Source: Pseudomonadota bacterium
GTDB lineage: Bacteria; Pseudomonadota; Gammaproteobacteria; Burkholderiales; Rhodocyclaceae
DNA: 58,201 bases
Reading direction: 5' to 3'
Assembly (NCBI GenBank): GCA_018262285.1
Contig: JAGTRX010000001.1
Coordinates: 1 to 58,201 of the forward strand
Each line of letters opens with the position of its first letter. The first letter of the stretch is position 1. A model generated the notes under the pieces. That model was not told the DNA's origin. It was given only the letters and a program-made list of their open reading frames with translations, and did not search any database. The translations under genes and the position numbers were made by a program. Of the stretch, positions 35,627 through 46,053 are shown in pieces.

Positions 35627-38010
35627 CAGGGTTCTCTCGGCAGCGTCAATTTGAAAATAGTACCACCTTGCGGACGACGTTCGGCCCAGAGTCGGCCTTT
35701 GTGAAACTCGACAATGGAACGGCAGATGGCTAGGCCGATGCCGAGGCCTTCTGCCTTGGTGGTGTAAAAGGGCGCGAATACATTTTCCATTTCCTGTTCA
35801 CTCATGCCGCAGCCGCAATCGGCAACGGCAAGTTCGATCATGCGCTCGTCGGCGATGCAGGCACTGATTTCCAGGTGCCGTTCGGCTTCCGGAATTTGCA
35901 CCATGGCCTCGATGCCGTTTTTGGCCAGATTGAGCAGAACCTGCTCAATCATGATGCGGTCGGCCATGACCCTGGGCAAATTTTCAGCGATGTTGAGATT
36001 GATCTCTGCACCCAAGCGGTTAGCCTCGATATTGGCCAGCGCCAGGGTTTCATCGACGATGTCGGCCAGTGCCACGGCTTCGAGATAGGGATCGTTTTTC
36101 TTGGCCAGATCACGCATGCGGTGAATGATTTTGCCAGCGCGTTGCGCCTGGTTGCCGGCTCTCTTCATGGCAGTGAGCAGATCTTCGATTTGAAAGTTGC
36201 CCGATTCGATGCGTTTGACGCAACCGGCGCAGTAATTGGCGATGGCCGAGAGCGGTTGGTTGAGTTCATGCGCCAGCGAGGACGCCATTTCGCCCATGGT
36301 AATCAGGCGCGAAGTTTCTTCGACCCGTTTTTTCTGTTGTTGTTCGCGTTCGTGCAGACTCTTGTTTTCAGTAATGTCAGTCGAGATCTTGATGCGTACC
36401 GTGCGTCCATCGACCCAGCGGATGGCGCGGTCGTGCAGGCGGTACCAGCGTCCGGAAGTGGAATCAAGCAGGGCGCCGTCGAAAAGTTCGCAGGGCAGGT
36501 CTTCGGTCTTGAGTTGACCAGGGTCGCGCAACAGCGATTTTTTGGGCGGTTGCAACGCCGGGAAAATGGCGGGCGAGAGGTGTCCGATGGTATCGAACCC
36601 GCATAGATTGTTGAAAACCCGGTTGGCAAAAAGGATTTCGCCGCTGACGATATCGGTGACGTGTACGGCCGAGTCGAGACCGTCGACGACGGTGACGAAG
36701 CGCTCCTGCGCTTGATGCAACTCATCGCGGATGCGTTTTTGCTCGGTGATGTCGTTCATCGCCACCATCCAGCCCAGTTGCTGACTATCGCTGTCGATCA
36801 GGGGTGAAACGTAGACGCTGACGTCGAAATACTCGCCAGCACGATTGACGATGCGCGCCTCGGAATGACCGAGTGGAGCATCGCCGGTCAGGGTCTGCTT
36901 CAAAGAGCCCAGCAATTTTTCCCTGTCCTCGGGCGGCCAGTAGGGAAAGGGCGCCTTGGTGCCGATGAGTTCCTCTTCGCTCCAGCCGACCAGGTTGCAG
37001 AAAGCCTTGTTGACGTAGGTGATGCGTCCTTCCATGTCGACGGCGCGCATGGTGGTGAGTAGCGACTGCGACATGGCCTGGCGGAAGGCGTAGGCATTTC
37101 GTAACTGTTCCTCACTTTCGGCGCGGCGCTGGGCGTTTCGCCTGAGAAGCACCAGGGTGCCAGCCGTAATGGCCGTCAGGATGATGATGACAATGGCCGG
37201 CAGATACGATTTCCACAGGCCTTCCGTGCGGTAGGCGGCGACCTGCAGGCCGATGCGGCTGTCGAGCAGATTGAGGCGAATGAGGCCGGAAACCCGGTGA
37301 TCGGTGGGGGTGATATTGGCGTTGGAAATGACTGGCTGGCCAGTTTCATCAACAAGAGTCAGGCTGTATTTGTTGGAAAATACGTCGGGCAGGGTGGCAT
37401 TGAGCAGATTTTCCAGGGAATGCACTGAAATCAGGGCACCGGCATTTTTGCCGTCCTGTTGCACCGGCCGGAAAAGATCAATGACGTGATGCTTGTCGGC
37501 GTTGGCGTATTGCCCCGAATAGGCAAATCGCCCGTTTTCCAGGGCTTCCTTCAGAACCTGCAAACGCTTCGGTGGCAGTATGTCATTGACCCGGTCGGTT
37601 TTTGTGCTTTGAGAGGCTGCCCAGAGGATTTGACCTTCCGGGTTAACCCAGAGAATGGCGGCCAGATCGGCGTTCTCTTTCAGGTAGGCGGCAGCGCGCC
37701 ACTGAAAGGCGTTGCCATCAACGCGTCTGGCTTCGATGTCGCGGCCGAGGGCGGCGAGGAAGTCCTGATGCGCCAGCATGCGTGATTCAATAGTGCGTTC
37801 CGCCCATTGCATATCGCCTTCCAGAGCTGCGAGCGCGGTCTCCTGTTCGCGGAATTGCAAGGTGGCGGTGATGGCCAGCATGCTCAGGGCGAAGACGCCG
37901 ATGGCGATGTTGGGTGCCAGCCACAACCATTTCTGGCGCACAAAACGCTGACGCAAACGACGCATCAGGGTTTGCCACCACCTGCCGAATTTGCCGGTTT
38001 TTCTTTCCAT
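35626..38010 (-). CDS. Membrane PAS sensor histidine kinase
   Basis: A 794-residue kinase. TM1 is around 31-51 and TM2 around 271-289, enclosing a 220-residue periplasmic sensor of the CHASE/Cache type. Two PAS domains follow (about 310-425 and 435-550). The dimerisation helix has the H-box SLAHELNQPLSAI with H581, then N-box NLAKNGIEAM and G-box DCGCGMS and GLGIGLAICRSI. The ELNQPL H-box is of the FixL/DctB group. It is cotranscribed with its response regulator. The ligand cannot be deduced. Confidence 0.92.
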   Translation of the reverse strand: MERKTGKFGRWWQTLMRRLRQRFVRQKWLWLAPNIAIGVFALSMLAITATLQFREQETALAALEGDMQWAERTIESRMLAHQDFLAALGRDIEARRVDGNAFQWRAAAYLKENADLAAILWVNPEGQILWAASQSTKTDRVNDILPPKRLQVLKEALENGRFAYSGQYANADKHHVIDLFRPVQQDGKNAGALISVHSLENLLNATLPDVFSNKYSLTLVDETGQPVISNANITPTDHRVSGLIRLNLLDSRIGLQVAAYRTEGLWKSYLPAIVIIILTAITAGTLVLLRRNAQRRAESEEQLRNAYAFRQAMSQSLLTTMRAVDMEGRITYVNKAFCNLVGWSEEELIGTKAPFPYWPPEDREKLLGSLKQTLTGDAPLGHSEARIVNRAGEYFDVSVYVSPLIDSDSQQLGWMVAMNDITEQKRIRDELHQAQERFVTVVDGLDSAVHVTDIVSGEILFANRVFNNLCGFDTIGHLSPAIFPALQPPKKSLLRDPGQLKTEDLPCELFDGALLDSTSGRWYRLHDRAIRWVDGRTVRIKISTDITENKSLHEREQQQKKRVEETSRLITMGEMASSLAHELNQPLSAIANYCAGCVKRIESGNFQIEDLLTAMKRAGNQAQRAGKIIHRMRDLAKKNDPYLEAVALADIVDETLALANIEANRLGAEINLNIAENLPRVMADRIMIEQVLLNLAKNGIEAMVQIPEAERHLEISACIADERMIELAVADCGCGMSEQEMENVFAPFYTTKAEGLGIGLAICRSIVEFHKGRLWAERRPQGGTIFKLTLPREP

Positions 38011-38088
38011 GCCTGCGCGCCTTTGAACCGATCAGGAAAAAGTGAATCCAACGTGAGATAATAACTTTTTTTCAACAAGGAGCTGCCG

Positions 38089-38676
38089 GTGAAGAACACT
38101 GTTTTGGTCAATCTTTCCAACCGCCACATCCACCTTGCTCAAGAGGATGTGGAAATTTTGTTTGGCAAGGGTCATCAACTGACCCACATGCGGGATCTGA
38201 TGCAGCCGGGTCAGTATGCCTGCACGGAATGCGTTGATGTCGTTTGCGACAAGGGGCAACTGAAGAACGTTCGCGTACTCGGCCCGACGCGCAAGGAAAC
38301 GCAACTTGAAATCCTGCAAAGCGACGCGGTCAAGATCACCAAGGGTTCCGTCGCCGTTCGCGAATCCGGCAAACTCGATGGTTCCGCCGCCTTCGAGCTG
38401 GTTGGTCCGGCAGGCCGGGTCAAGAAAGAACGCGGCATGATCATTGCCGTCCGCCATATCCATCTCGACCCCAAGACGGCCGAGGAAATGGGTCTGGTTG
38501 ACAATGAGGTGGTCAGTATTCGCGTTGGCGCTCCTGGTCGCGAGGTGGTTTTCGAAAACGTCGTGTCGCGCGTCAATGCGGCCTATGCGGCGGAATGTCA
38601 CATCGATCTGGATGAGGGTAACGCTTGCGGCATTGGCAATGGCAGCCAGGCGGTCGTTTTCAAGAAAAGCACCTGA
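38089..38676 (+). CDS. pduL: Phosphate propanoyltransferase (PduL family)
   Basis: A 195-residue PduL-type phosphotransacylase, interconverting acyl-CoA and acyl-phosphate. The family's paired metal-binding His motifs are present: SNRHIHLA near the start and VRHIHLDP in the middle, the two halves forming pseudo-repeated beta-barrels. The start is GTG at 38089 with AAGGAG 6 nt upstream. No microcompartment shell genes are nearby and no encapsulation peptide is obvious, so it is probably cytosolic and may act as an acetate/propionate-type phosphotransacylase. A good terminator follows. Confidence 0.9.
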   Translation: MKNTVLVNLSNRHIHLAQEDVEILFGKGHQLTHMRDLMQPGQYACTECVDVVCDKGQLKNVRVLGPTRKETQLEILQSDAVKITKGSVAVRESGKLDGSAAFELVGPAGRVKKERGMIIAVRHIHLDPKTAEEMGLVDNEVVSIRVGAPGREVVFENVVSRVNAAYAAECHIDLDEGNACGIGNGSQAVVFKKST

Positions 38677-38695
38677 TTTTGATTTTTTTGTTGGC

Positions 38696-38730
38696 AAAAA
38701 CGGCATCGGCGAATCCGGTGCCGTTTTTTT
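38696..38730 (+). terminator. Rho-independent terminator after pduL
   Basis: CGGCATCGG (38701-38709) pairs with CCGGTGCCG (38715-38723), with one G-T pair and a CGAAT loop. It is flanked by AAAAA and TTTTTTT. Confidence 0.92.
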
Positions 38731-38800
38731 GTGCGCCGTGTCAGCAAAGACGATGGCCAATATCGCTATACTTCGCCTGTTTCACCCGCAGGAGAACCCC

Positions 38801-40456
38801 ATGACGAACTGGCTGAAAAATCTGAGTATCCGCTGGAAGCTCCAGCTGGGGTTTTTTGTCGTCACCATGGTGACCACCATCGGCAATCGTCTGCACGCCA
38901 CACATGAACTGCAGAAAATGATCGACATCGCCATTTCTGGTGGTGCCAGTGCAGAAATCGTTGCCCGTCTGACTGAAAATAAATCGGCGTATATTTTCAA
39001 TTCATTCTGGCAATGCAGTCTCGAATTCGTTGCTCAGTTCGTTATCATCGCACTTGTTGCCAAAATCTTTGTCCGACCCATCCTGGAGTTGTGCGAAGCC
39101 CTGAAATCGGTTGGGAAGGGCGATTTGACGCACGAAGTCAAAATTACCTCGCAGGACGAAATCGGTACGCTGCAGCACAGTTTCAACGATGTGCTCAGCC
39201 AATTGAATCGCATCCTTGGCGAAGTCGAACAAAGTGGCAAGCAAATGGAGCAATCAGCCTTCCAGATTGCCACTATTGCCAAGAATATCGCTGATGTCAG
39301 CCGTCAGGAAGAAACGCGTTCGGCCGATGTCAATCGTGCGACAGGCGAAATCAATGCCCTTTCGGTCGAAGCGCAAAAAATGGCCGAAAGTGCCGCCGAG
39401 GGGACGCGCAGTGTCGAGCAACAGGGGCGGCAGGGCATCGTTACGGTGCGGCGCAATATCCAGGAAATGGAGGCGACCGCCGTTGAAGTTGACCGGGTCT
39501 CTTCTGAAATTTCGCAGCTGGCCGTGGCTGCCGGCCAGATTAATCACATTATCGACACCATCAAGGAAATTGCCGGTCAGACCAATCTGCTGGCGCTCAA
39601 TGCTGCCATCGAAGCAGCGCGCGCTGGCGAGCAGGGACGCGGATTTGCCGTGGTGGCGGATGAAGTGCGCAAACTGGCCGAGCGCACGACCAAGTCAGCG
39701 GTTGAGGTGACCGAAATTGTTGGTTCTCTGACCGGACAGGTCGATGCTGTGCATACCGCCATGGATCAGGTTGTTGAACAGGTGCGTTCCGGTCGCACAG
39801 TCGCTGACGAGACCGCCGGTATCATGGATTCGATGGGCGAAAGGGTAAGTCAGGCCGCTTCTGCCAACGATGCTATTGCCGAGGCCAGTCGCCGTCAGTT
39901 GTCGCATTTTTCCCAGTTGCAGGTTTCCTTGCAACGCCTGTTTGCAACGCTGGCGGAAAGCTCGACCAAGGTGGAAACAACGGCGAGTATTGGCAACGAT
40001 CTGCATCGCGTGACTGGCCGCATGAGCAATTTGATGGCCGGCTTTACCATCAATCACGACCCGGTGGCTTCAACGGTTCGTCCCCACGACAAACGCCACG
40101 CGCCACGGCTGGAACAGGCGCTACTGGCCGAGGCTTCGCAGCTTGATGGTGGTTCCCAGGAAGCACTGATCGTCGACTTTAGCCTGACTGGCGCCCGGCT
40201 CAGAACGGCGCGCAATTTTGACCAGAATAAAGAAATCAATCTCCGGGTGCGTTTGCCGGCGCAGGATATTCAGTCTTACCAGCAACAGCCGCCACTCGAC
40301 CTGCGGGCGCGCATTGCCTGGCAGCGTCAGGAAGAAGGGCGACCGACCAGCGGCGTTCAGTTTGTCGACCTGGCACCGGAGCAGCAGGAACGCCTGAAAA
40401 CCTGTTTTGCTTTTTTCAGGAAATCGCCGGAATACCTGCAGAAAAAGCATCACTGA
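38801..40456 (+). CDS. Methyl-accepting chemotaxis protein with C-terminal PilZ domain
   Basis: 551 residues from the ATG at 38801 (AGGAG 6 nt upstream). TM1 (about 13-28) and TM2 (about 73-91) enclose only about 45 periplasmic residues, so there is no room for a normal ligand domain. A HAMP-like segment follows (92-145). The signalling hairpin tip [21 protein letters not shown]...[18 protein letters not shown] lies at 256-297. The C-terminus (about 430-545) is a PilZ domain with RHAPR (RxxxR, 432-436) and DFSLTG (DxSxxG, 459-464), the c-di-GMP-binding residues. It should therefore couple c-di-GMP to CheA. Tlp1 of Azospirillum brasilense is a known relative by architecture. Confidence 0.92.
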   Translation: MTNWLKNLSIRWKLQLGFFVVTMVTTIGNRLHATHELQKMIDIAISGGASAEIVARLTENKSAYIFNSFWQCSLEFVAQFVIIALVAKIFVRPILELCEALKSVGKGDLTHEVKITSQDEIGTLQHSFNDVLSQLNRILGEVEQSGKQMEQSAFQIATIAKNIADVSRQEETRSADVNRATGEINALSVEAQKMAESAAEGTRSVEQQGRQGIVTVRRNIQEMEATAVEVDRVSSEISQLAVAAGQINHIIDTIKEIAGQTNLLALNAAIEAARAGEQGRGFAVVADEVRKLAERTTKSAVEVTEIVGSLTGQVDAVHTAMDQVVEQVRSGRTVADETAGIMDSMGERVSQAASANDAIAEASRRQLSHFSQLQVSLQRLFATLAESSTKVETTASIGNDLHRVTGRMSNLMAGFTINHDPVASTVRPHDKRHAPRLEQALLAEASQLDGGSQEALIVDFSLTGARLRTARNFDQNKEINLRVRLPAQDIQSYQQQPPLDLRARIAWQRQEEGRPTSGVQFVDLAPEQQERLKTCFAFFRKSPEYLQKKHH

Positions 40457-40544
40457 TTGACCTGCCGGCCAAATCCAGGATGACCAATATCAGCCTTTTG
40501 TGACATAATTGCAGAGTTTGCTTGCCACGTGACCGGAGTGAGAT

Positions 40545-42305
40545 ATGTCCAAAGTTGCATCAGCCGAAAGTCTGCAAAGCCGGAGCGCTTTTAAGCTCAA
40601 GGAATTCTGCCATATTGAGGAAGTTGGCGGCGCCATTGCCAAGGCCGTTGATCCCATGGGGGCGTTTTCCTCCATCATCAATGCCCAGATGGCCTGGTTG
40701 GCGCATCCGCAGGAGTATCTGCGCGCTTCCAGTTGCCTGTCGGATGACCTGATGGAACTCACTGGCCATGTCATGCGCCGTGCCATGGGTTTGAAATCCG
40801 AAGATGTGATTGTTCCCAACGCCGACGACGGTCGTTTCACCGATCCGGCCTGGGTTAACGATGCGACCTGGGATATCGTCAAAGAGTGGTATCTGGCCTT
40901 TACCCACCGCTGGCAAGACATGTACTACGATACCCCGGGTCTGTCGGAAAAAGCCCGTCGCCGCGCTGCGTTCTGGTCACGCAAGTGGATCAACATGATG
41001 GCGCCGACCAATTTCTTCTGGCTCAATCCGGTGGCGATGCGGCGTTGTGTCGAAACCAACGGCGAAAGCGTTGTGCGTGGCCTCAAAAATCTGATGCGCG
41101 ACGTCAAGGCCAAAAACATCCTGATGGTTGATCCGGACGCCTTCGTCGTCGGCAAGGATCTTGCCCTGACGCCGGGCAAAGTCGTCATGCGTAATGAACT
41201 GGTGGAGTTGCTGCACTTTGAGCCCACCACCGAAAAGGTGCACGAAACCCCGATCCTGATTGTCATGCCCTGGATCAACAAATTCTATATCCTGGATCTG
41301 ACGCCCAAGAAGAGTATGGTCAAGTATCTGACCGACCAAGGCTATTCGGTGTTTATGACCAGCTGGAAGAACCCGACGGCCGAAATGGCCAACACCCGTT
41401 TTGACGATTATCTTGAAAAGGGCGTTATCGAATCCGTCCGCGTGGTGACCGAGTTCTGCAAGGTGCCGCAGATCAATATGGTGGGCTACTGCATTGGCGG
41501 TTCGCTGGTCGCCACCTACATGGCCTGGGCCAATCGTCACTATGCGGCCGACAAGATGCCGATCAAGAGCTGGACCTTGTTTACCACCCTTACCGACTTC
41601 TCCAACCCTGGCGATATCGAGGTTTTCCTCAACGAAGACACTATCGAATCGATGGAAGAAGGGATGAAGAAAAAGGGCTATCTGGAAGGCAACCAGATGT
41701 CTTCGGCGTTCCGCATGCTACGTTCCAACGGTTTGATCTGGAATTACTGGGTGCACAGTTATTTGCTGGGCGAAGATCTGCCACCTTTCGATGTCCTGTT
41801 CTGGAATATGGATACCACGCGCATGCCCTATGCCATGCACTCCTGGTATCTGCGCGAAATGTACCTGCAAAACAACCTGATCAAGCGCGATCATCTGCAT
41901 GTTGCCGGTGAGCCGATCGACCTTGACCAGATTACGCAGCCGCTTTACGCCGTGACGGCGGAGGACGACCACATTGCGCCCTGGAAAGCCTGCTACCGCA
42001 TCCGCAAGTTCGTCAATGTCAAGGCGCCGGTGCGTTTCGTCGTTTCCACCTCCGGCCATATTCTGGGTATCGTCAACCCGCCGACCAATCCGCCCAAGCG
42101 CGCCTACTGGGTAGGCGAACCCGAGCGTAACGAAAGCTGGGAACGCTGGATGGATCGTGCCGAGAAGCGTAAGGGTACATGGTGGGAAGACTGGATGGTC
42201 TGGCTGAACGAACGCAGCGGCCCGATGGTTCCGGCCTATCCGGTGGAAAACAAGAAATTCCCTGGTTTGGGCGATACACCGGGAACCTACGTTCTCGAAA
42301 AATAA
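40545..42305 (+). CDS. phaC: Class I poly(3-hydroxyalkanoate) synthase
   Basis: A 586-residue synthase polymerising hydroxyacyl-CoA into storage granules. The lipase-like box GYCIGGS contains the catalytic Cys316. The catalytic Asp is in AEDDHIAPW and the His in SGHILGIVNPP. The WWEDWMVWL motif near the C-terminus is typical of class I. It is monocistronic: no phaA, phaB or phasin gene is adjacent, and a terminator follows at once. The ATG follows GGAGTGAGAT. Confidence 0.96.
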   Translation: MSKVASAESLQSRSAFKLKEFCHIEEVGGAIAKAVDPMGAFSSIINAQMAWLAHPQEYLRASSCLSDDLMELTGHVMRRAMGLKSEDVIVPNADDGRFTDPAWVNDATWDIVKEWYLAFTHRWQDMYYDTPGLSEKARRRAAFWSRKWINMMAPTNFFWLNPVAMRRCVETNGESVVRGLKNLMRDVKAKNILMVDPDAFVVGKDLALTPGKVVMRNELVELLHFEPTTEKVHETPILIVMPWINKFYILDLTPKKSMVKYLTDQGYSVFMTSWKNPTAEMANTRFDDYLEKGVIESVRVVTEFCKVPQINMVGYCIGGSLVATYMAWANRHYAADKMPIKSWTLFTTLTDFSNPGDIEVFLNEDTIESMEEGMKKKGYLEGNQMSSAFRMLRSNGLIWNYWVHSYLLGEDLPPFDVLFWNMDTTRMPYAMHSWYLREMYLQNNLIKRDHLHVAGEPIDLDQITQPLYAVTAEDDHIAPWKACYRIRKFVNVKAPVRFVVSTSGHILGIVNPPTNPPKRAYWVGEPERNESWERWMDRAEKRKGTWWEDWMVWLNERSGPMVPAYPVENKKFPGLGDTPGTYVLEK

Positions 42306-42325
42306 GCTTCAATAGCTCTGCCAAG

Positions 42326-42366
42326 AGGGGCGGATACTCGCAATGGGTGTCCGCCCCTTGTTCTTT
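42326..42366 (+). terminator. Rho-independent terminator after phaC
   Basis: AGGGGCGGATAC (42326-42337) pairs with GTGTCCGCCCCT (42347-42358), with one G-T pair, followed by TGTTCTTT. Confidence 0.85.
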
Positions 42367-42398
42367 ACGGACGGCTTACTGCGATTTTTCAAGGGTTG

Positions 42399-43787
42399 AT
42401 GATGTATTTCGCTAGCGATACTTCGATATTCAATGCGGATCTGGTCAAACGCTTCGAAATCAAGGGGCCGCGCTATACCTCGTATCCAACGGCAGATCGC
42501 TTCGTTCCGGATTTCGACGCTGCGACCTGCCTGCGGGCGCTGAGCGAATGCCGCGCCGACAAGGCGCTGTCGCTCTACTTCCATATCCCGTTTTGCAGTT
42601 CCATCTGCTATTACTGCGCCTGCAATCGCATCATTACGGCTGATCATGGTCGCAGCAGCAAGTACATCAGGTACCTTGGCCGTGAATTGGCGCTGCAGGC
42701 CGAAACGCTTGCAGGCAGTCGCGAGGTCGTGCAATTGCACTGGGGGGGAGGCAGCCCCAATTTTTTGTCGTCGGCGGAAATGCGCCAGTTGATGGTGCTG
42801 ATCCGGCAGCATTTCAAGTTGCTTGATGGCGGTGAATTTTCGATTGAGATCGATCCGCGTCAAGTCGATGCCGCTACTGTGGCGCTGCTGGCTGAACTCG
42901 GTTTCAACCGCATGAGTGTCGGCGTGCAGGATTTTGACCCGGCCGTGCAGGCAGCCATTCACCGTCAACAAAGCGAGGCGGAGACGGCGTTGGTGATGGA
43001 AGCCGGCCGTGCGCAGGGCTTCAAATCCATTTCCGTCGATCTGATTTACGGCTTGCCACGCCAGAGCCTGGCCGGGTTTGAGCACACTCTCGACCGGGTA
43101 TTGGCGATGCAACCGGACCGTTTGTCAGTTTACAACTTTGCCTATTTGCCCGGACTCTTCAAGCCGCAGCGCCGCATTGCCGAAGCCGACCTGCCGTCGG
43201 CCGAAACCCGTTTACAGATTTTGGCGCTGGCAATTCGCAAATTGGTTGAGGCCGGCTATGTGTATATCGGTATGGATCACTTTGCCAAGCCGGAAGATGA
43301 GTTGGCGGTGGCGCAAAGGCAGGGTCGGCTGCAGCGCAATTTCCAGGGCTATTCGACCCATGCCGATTGTGACCTGCTGGCGTTTGGCATTTCTGCCATC
43401 AGTAAAGTGGGGTCGCTCTATTACCAGAATTGCAAGACTCTGGACGAGTACTATGGACGGCTCGACCAGCATGAATTGCCGGTAGCACGCGGTTTTGAAC
43501 TCAATGCCGACGACTTGCTGCGCCGTGCCGTCATTCAAGCGCTGATGTGTCATTTCGAGCTCGATTTTGCCGCCATTGAAAACGCTTTTGGCATTAATTT
43601 TGTGCCGTATTTTTTGCCTGAATTACAAGAATTGCGCGAACTTGAAGCTGCCGGGCTGGTCATAGTGCAAGAGGCCGGCATCCAGGTGTTACCGGCTGGC
43701 CGTTTGTTGGTGCGTGCTGTTGCCATGGTCTTTGACCTCTATCTGCGAGTGGATCGGCAGAAAACACGCTACTCGAAAGTGATTTGA
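42399..43787 (+). CDS. hemN: Oxygen-independent coproporphyrinogen III oxidase
   Basis: A 462-residue radical SAM enzyme converting coproporphyrinogen III to protoporphyrinogen IX under low oxygen. The cluster motif [10 protein letters not shown] (CxxxCxxC at 66-73) follows LYFHIPF. Also present are [29 protein letters not shown] and [10 protein letters not shown]. The N-terminal [11 protein letters not shown] is typical of true HemN rather than HemW. The start is one of two adjacent ATGs (42399 or 42402). No convincing FNR box was found upstream. Confidence 0.95.
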   Translation: MMYFASDTSIFNADLVKRFEIKGPRYTSYPTADRFVPDFDAATCLRALSECRADKALSLYFHIPFCSSICYYCACNRIITADHGRSSKYIRYLGRELALQAETLAGSREVVQLHWGGGSPNFLSSAEMRQLMVLIRQHFKLLDGGEFSIEIDPRQVDAATVALLAELGFNRMSVGVQDFDPAVQAAIHRQQSEAETALVMEAGRAQGFKSISVDLIYGLPRQSLAGFEHTLDRVLAMQPDRLSVYNFAYLPGLFKPQRRIAEADLPSAETRLQILALAIRKLVEAGYVYIGMDHFAKPEDELAVAQRQGRLQRNFQGYSTHADCDLLAFGISAISKVGSLYYQNCKTLDEYYGRLDQHELPVARGFELNADDLLRRAVIQALMCHFELDFAAIENAFGINFVPYFLPELQELRELEAAGLVIVQEAGIQVLPAGRLLVRAVAMVFDLYLRVDRQKTRYSKVI

Positions 43788-43794
43788 AAAAAAC

Positions 43795-43886
43795 TTTCAC
43801 CGCAAAGACGCCAAGGTGCTGAGACCGCGAAGGAAAAAAGCTTGTTTCTTGGCGAACTTCGCGCCTTAGCCCCTTTGCGGTGGAAA
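43795..43886. repeat. Palindromic intergenic repeat, copy 2 (CACCGCAAAG type)
   Basis: TTTCACCGCAAAGACGCCAAGG on the left is mirrored by CCCCTTTGCGGTGGAAAA on the right, filling almost the whole hemN-copA gap. The right end runs up to the copA Shine-Dalgarno AAAGGAA. Confidence 0.82.
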
Positions 43887-43900
43887 AAAGGAATCAAAAA

Positions 43901-46045
43901 ATGACTACGCCACAAGTTATTGAATTCTCCATTACCGGCATGCACTGCGCTTCCTGCTCGGCGCGGCTGGAGAAGTCGTTGTCGGCTTTGCCTGGCGTTG
44001 AAGCCAACGTCAATCTGGCGACAGCACGGGCGCGCGTACGCTTTGCTGGCGAAGCGCAAGTCGATGATGTTGTTGCGGTAGCTGCCAAGGGGGGATTTTC
44101 CGCCAAGATCGTCGATGCCCATACGCGCGACGAGGAAAAGGCTCGAAAAGCCCAGGAAGCTTTGACCGAAACGCGGCTGTTCTGGATTGCTGTGGTGCTG
44201 ACCTTTCCTCTGGTAGCGCAGATGGCCTTCATGTTCGGTGGCAGTCATGCCGAATTGCCGCGCTGGTTGCAACTGATGCTGGCCACCCCCGTGCAGTTCT
44301 GGATCGGTTGGCGTTTTTACCGGGGGGCTTTCACTTCTCTGCGCGGTGGCGGCGCCAACATGGATGTGCTGGTGGCACTGGGAACCAGCATCGCCTGGGG
44401 TTTTTCGACGGCAGTTACGCTGCAGGGGCTGCAACAACATGTCTATTTCGAGGCCGGGGCGGCGGTCATCACCCTCGTCTTTCTCGGCAAGATTCTGGAA
44501 CGGCGCGCCACGGCCAAAACCTCGGAAGCGATCGAGGCGCTGATCCGCCTGCAACCGAAAACAGCGCGCGTCGAGCGCGACGGCGTGGTCAGTGAAGTTC
44601 CGGTCGATAGCTTGATGCCGGGCGATGTTTTTATCGTGCGCCCCGGTGAAAGCGTGCCGGTGGATGGCGAGGTCATCGATGGCCAGTCGAGCGTGAATGA
44701 AGCGATGCTGACGGGAGAGAGCATGCCGGTGAAAAAGTTGGCGGGCGCTGCCGTTTTTGCCGCTACCGCCAACGCTGACGGCATGTTGCGCTGCCGCGCT
44801 ACCGGCGTTGGCGAACATACTTTGTTGGCCGGCATTATTCGTCTGGTCGGCGAAGCACAAGGATCGAAAGCGCCGGTGCAGCGTTTGGTCGATCGCATTG
44901 CCGCCATTTTTGTGCCGGTGGTCTGTCTACTGGCTTTGGCGACTTTGTTGGGCTGGTGGTGGCTGGGGGGCGACTTTGCGGCGGCGCTGGTCAATGCCGT
45001 GGCGGTGCTGGTGATTGCTTGTCCGTGTGCTCTTGGCTTGGCGACGCCGACGGCGATCATGGTCGGTACCGGGCAGGGTGCCAAGGCGGGAATTCTGGTC
45101 AGGAATGCCGAAGCGCTGGAGCGGGCCGAGAAAATTGCCGTGCTGGCGGTGGATAAGACCGGCACTCTGACGTTGGGTAAGCCGCAGGTGACCGATATCA
45201 TTGTGGTCGAAGGCGATGCCAATTCTGTGCTTGGCCTGGCGGCGGCTTTGGAGCTTGGGTCGGAGCATCCGCTGGCGCGTGCCATTCTGGAAAAAGCCGC
45301 AGGGCTGACGTTGCCCAATGTGGAAGGATTTCTGGCTAAAGCTGGGCAGGGCGTCGAAGGAAAAGTGGATGGCCGCTTGTTACGCCTTGGCGCACCGGAT
45401 TGGCTAGGTGTTGAAGATGAACGCATTGCTGTCCTGCAGGCCGAGGGCAAGACCGTGGTGGCGCTGGTGGAAGATGGCCGGCTGTTGGCGCTGTTCGCCA
45501 TTGCCGATGCCTTGCGGCCGGGTTCTCGCCGAGCCGTGGAACGTCTCAGGCAACGTGGCATCCGGGTGGTCATGCTGACGGGTGACAATGCGGCAACAGC
45601 AGCGGTGATTGCCCGCGCGGTGGGCATCGATGAAGTGCGCGCCGGCATTCTGCCCGGCGACAAGGCGGCGGCCATCAATGAACTGAAGGCTGGTGGTGCC
45701 TTAGTGGCGATGGCCGGTGATGGCATCAATGATGCACCGGCGCTGGCGGCAGCGGATGTCAGTCTGGCGCTGGGAGCAGGTTCCGATGCGGCCATCGAAG
45801 TTGCCGATTTGACCCTGATTCGCAATGATCTCAACAGCGTCGTCGACGCCATTGATTTATCCCGCGCCACACTGAAGAAGATCAGGCACAATCTTGCCTA
45901 TGCCTTTGGATATAATGTGTTGGCCATTCCGCTGGCGGCATTCGGGTTTTTGAACCCGGTGCTGGCTGGAGCGGCGATGGCCTTGAGTTCGGTGTCCGTG
46001 GTGACCAGTTCGCTGCTCTTGCGGCGCTGGAAGGCTGCGAAATAA
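43901..46045 (+). CDS. copA: Copper-translocating P1B-type ATPase
   Basis: A 714-residue Cu(I) exporter in the inner membrane. One N-terminal heavy-metal domain has GMHCASC (C16, C19). Eight hydrophobic segments are inferred, with the transport motif [15 protein letters not shown] in the actuator, DKTGT phosphorylation site, SEHPLA and [10 protein letters not shown]. Conserved Asn and Tyr (YNVLAIP), and Met/Ser ([13 protein letters not shown]) near the end, are typical of Cu(I) pumps. The ATG at 43901 is chosen over an upstream GTG lying in the repeat. No CueR regulator is adjacent. Confidence 0.95.
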   Translation: MTTPQVIEFSITGMHCASCSARLEKSLSALPGVEANVNLATARARVRFAGEAQVDDVVAVAAKGGFSAKIVDAHTRDEEKARKAQEALTETRLFWIAVVLTFPLVAQMAFMFGGSHAELPRWLQLMLATPVQFWIGWRFYRGAFTSLRGGGANMDVLVALGTSIAWGFSTAVTLQGLQQHVYFEAGAAVITLVFLGKILERRATAKTSEAIEALIRLQPKTARVERDGVVSEVPVDSLMPGDVFIVRPGESVPVDGEVIDGQSSVNEAMLTGESMPVKKLAGAAVFAATANADGMLRCRATGVGEHTLLAGIIRLVGEAQGSKAPVQRLVDRIAAIFVPVVCLLALATLLGWWWLGGDFAAALVNAVAVLVIACPCALGLATPTAIMVGTGQGAKAGILVRNAEALERAEKIAVLAVDKTGTLTLGKPQVTDIIVVEGDANSVLGLAAALELGSEHPLARAILEKAAGLTLPNVEGFLAKAGQGVEGKVDGRLLRLGAPDWLGVEDERIAVLQAEGKTVVALVEDGRLLALFAIADALRPGSRRAVERLRQRGIRVVMLTGDNAATAAVIARAVGIDEVRAGILPGDKAAAINELKAGGALVAMAGDGINDAPALAAADVSLALGAGSDAAIEVADLTLIRNDLNSVVDAIDLSRATLKKIRHNLAYAFGYNVLAIPLAAFGFLNPVLAGAAMALSSVSVVTSSLLLRRWKAAK

Positions 46046-46053
46046 GCAGATCA

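Noticed and set aside
42361-42398. FNR box upstream of hemN
   Set aside because: Only partial similarity to TTGAT-N4-ATCAA; too weak to support although anaerobic control would make sense.
44443-45891. 482-codon open frame antisense to copA
   Set aside because: Ser/Thr/Ala-rich shadow of the copA reading frame without domains.
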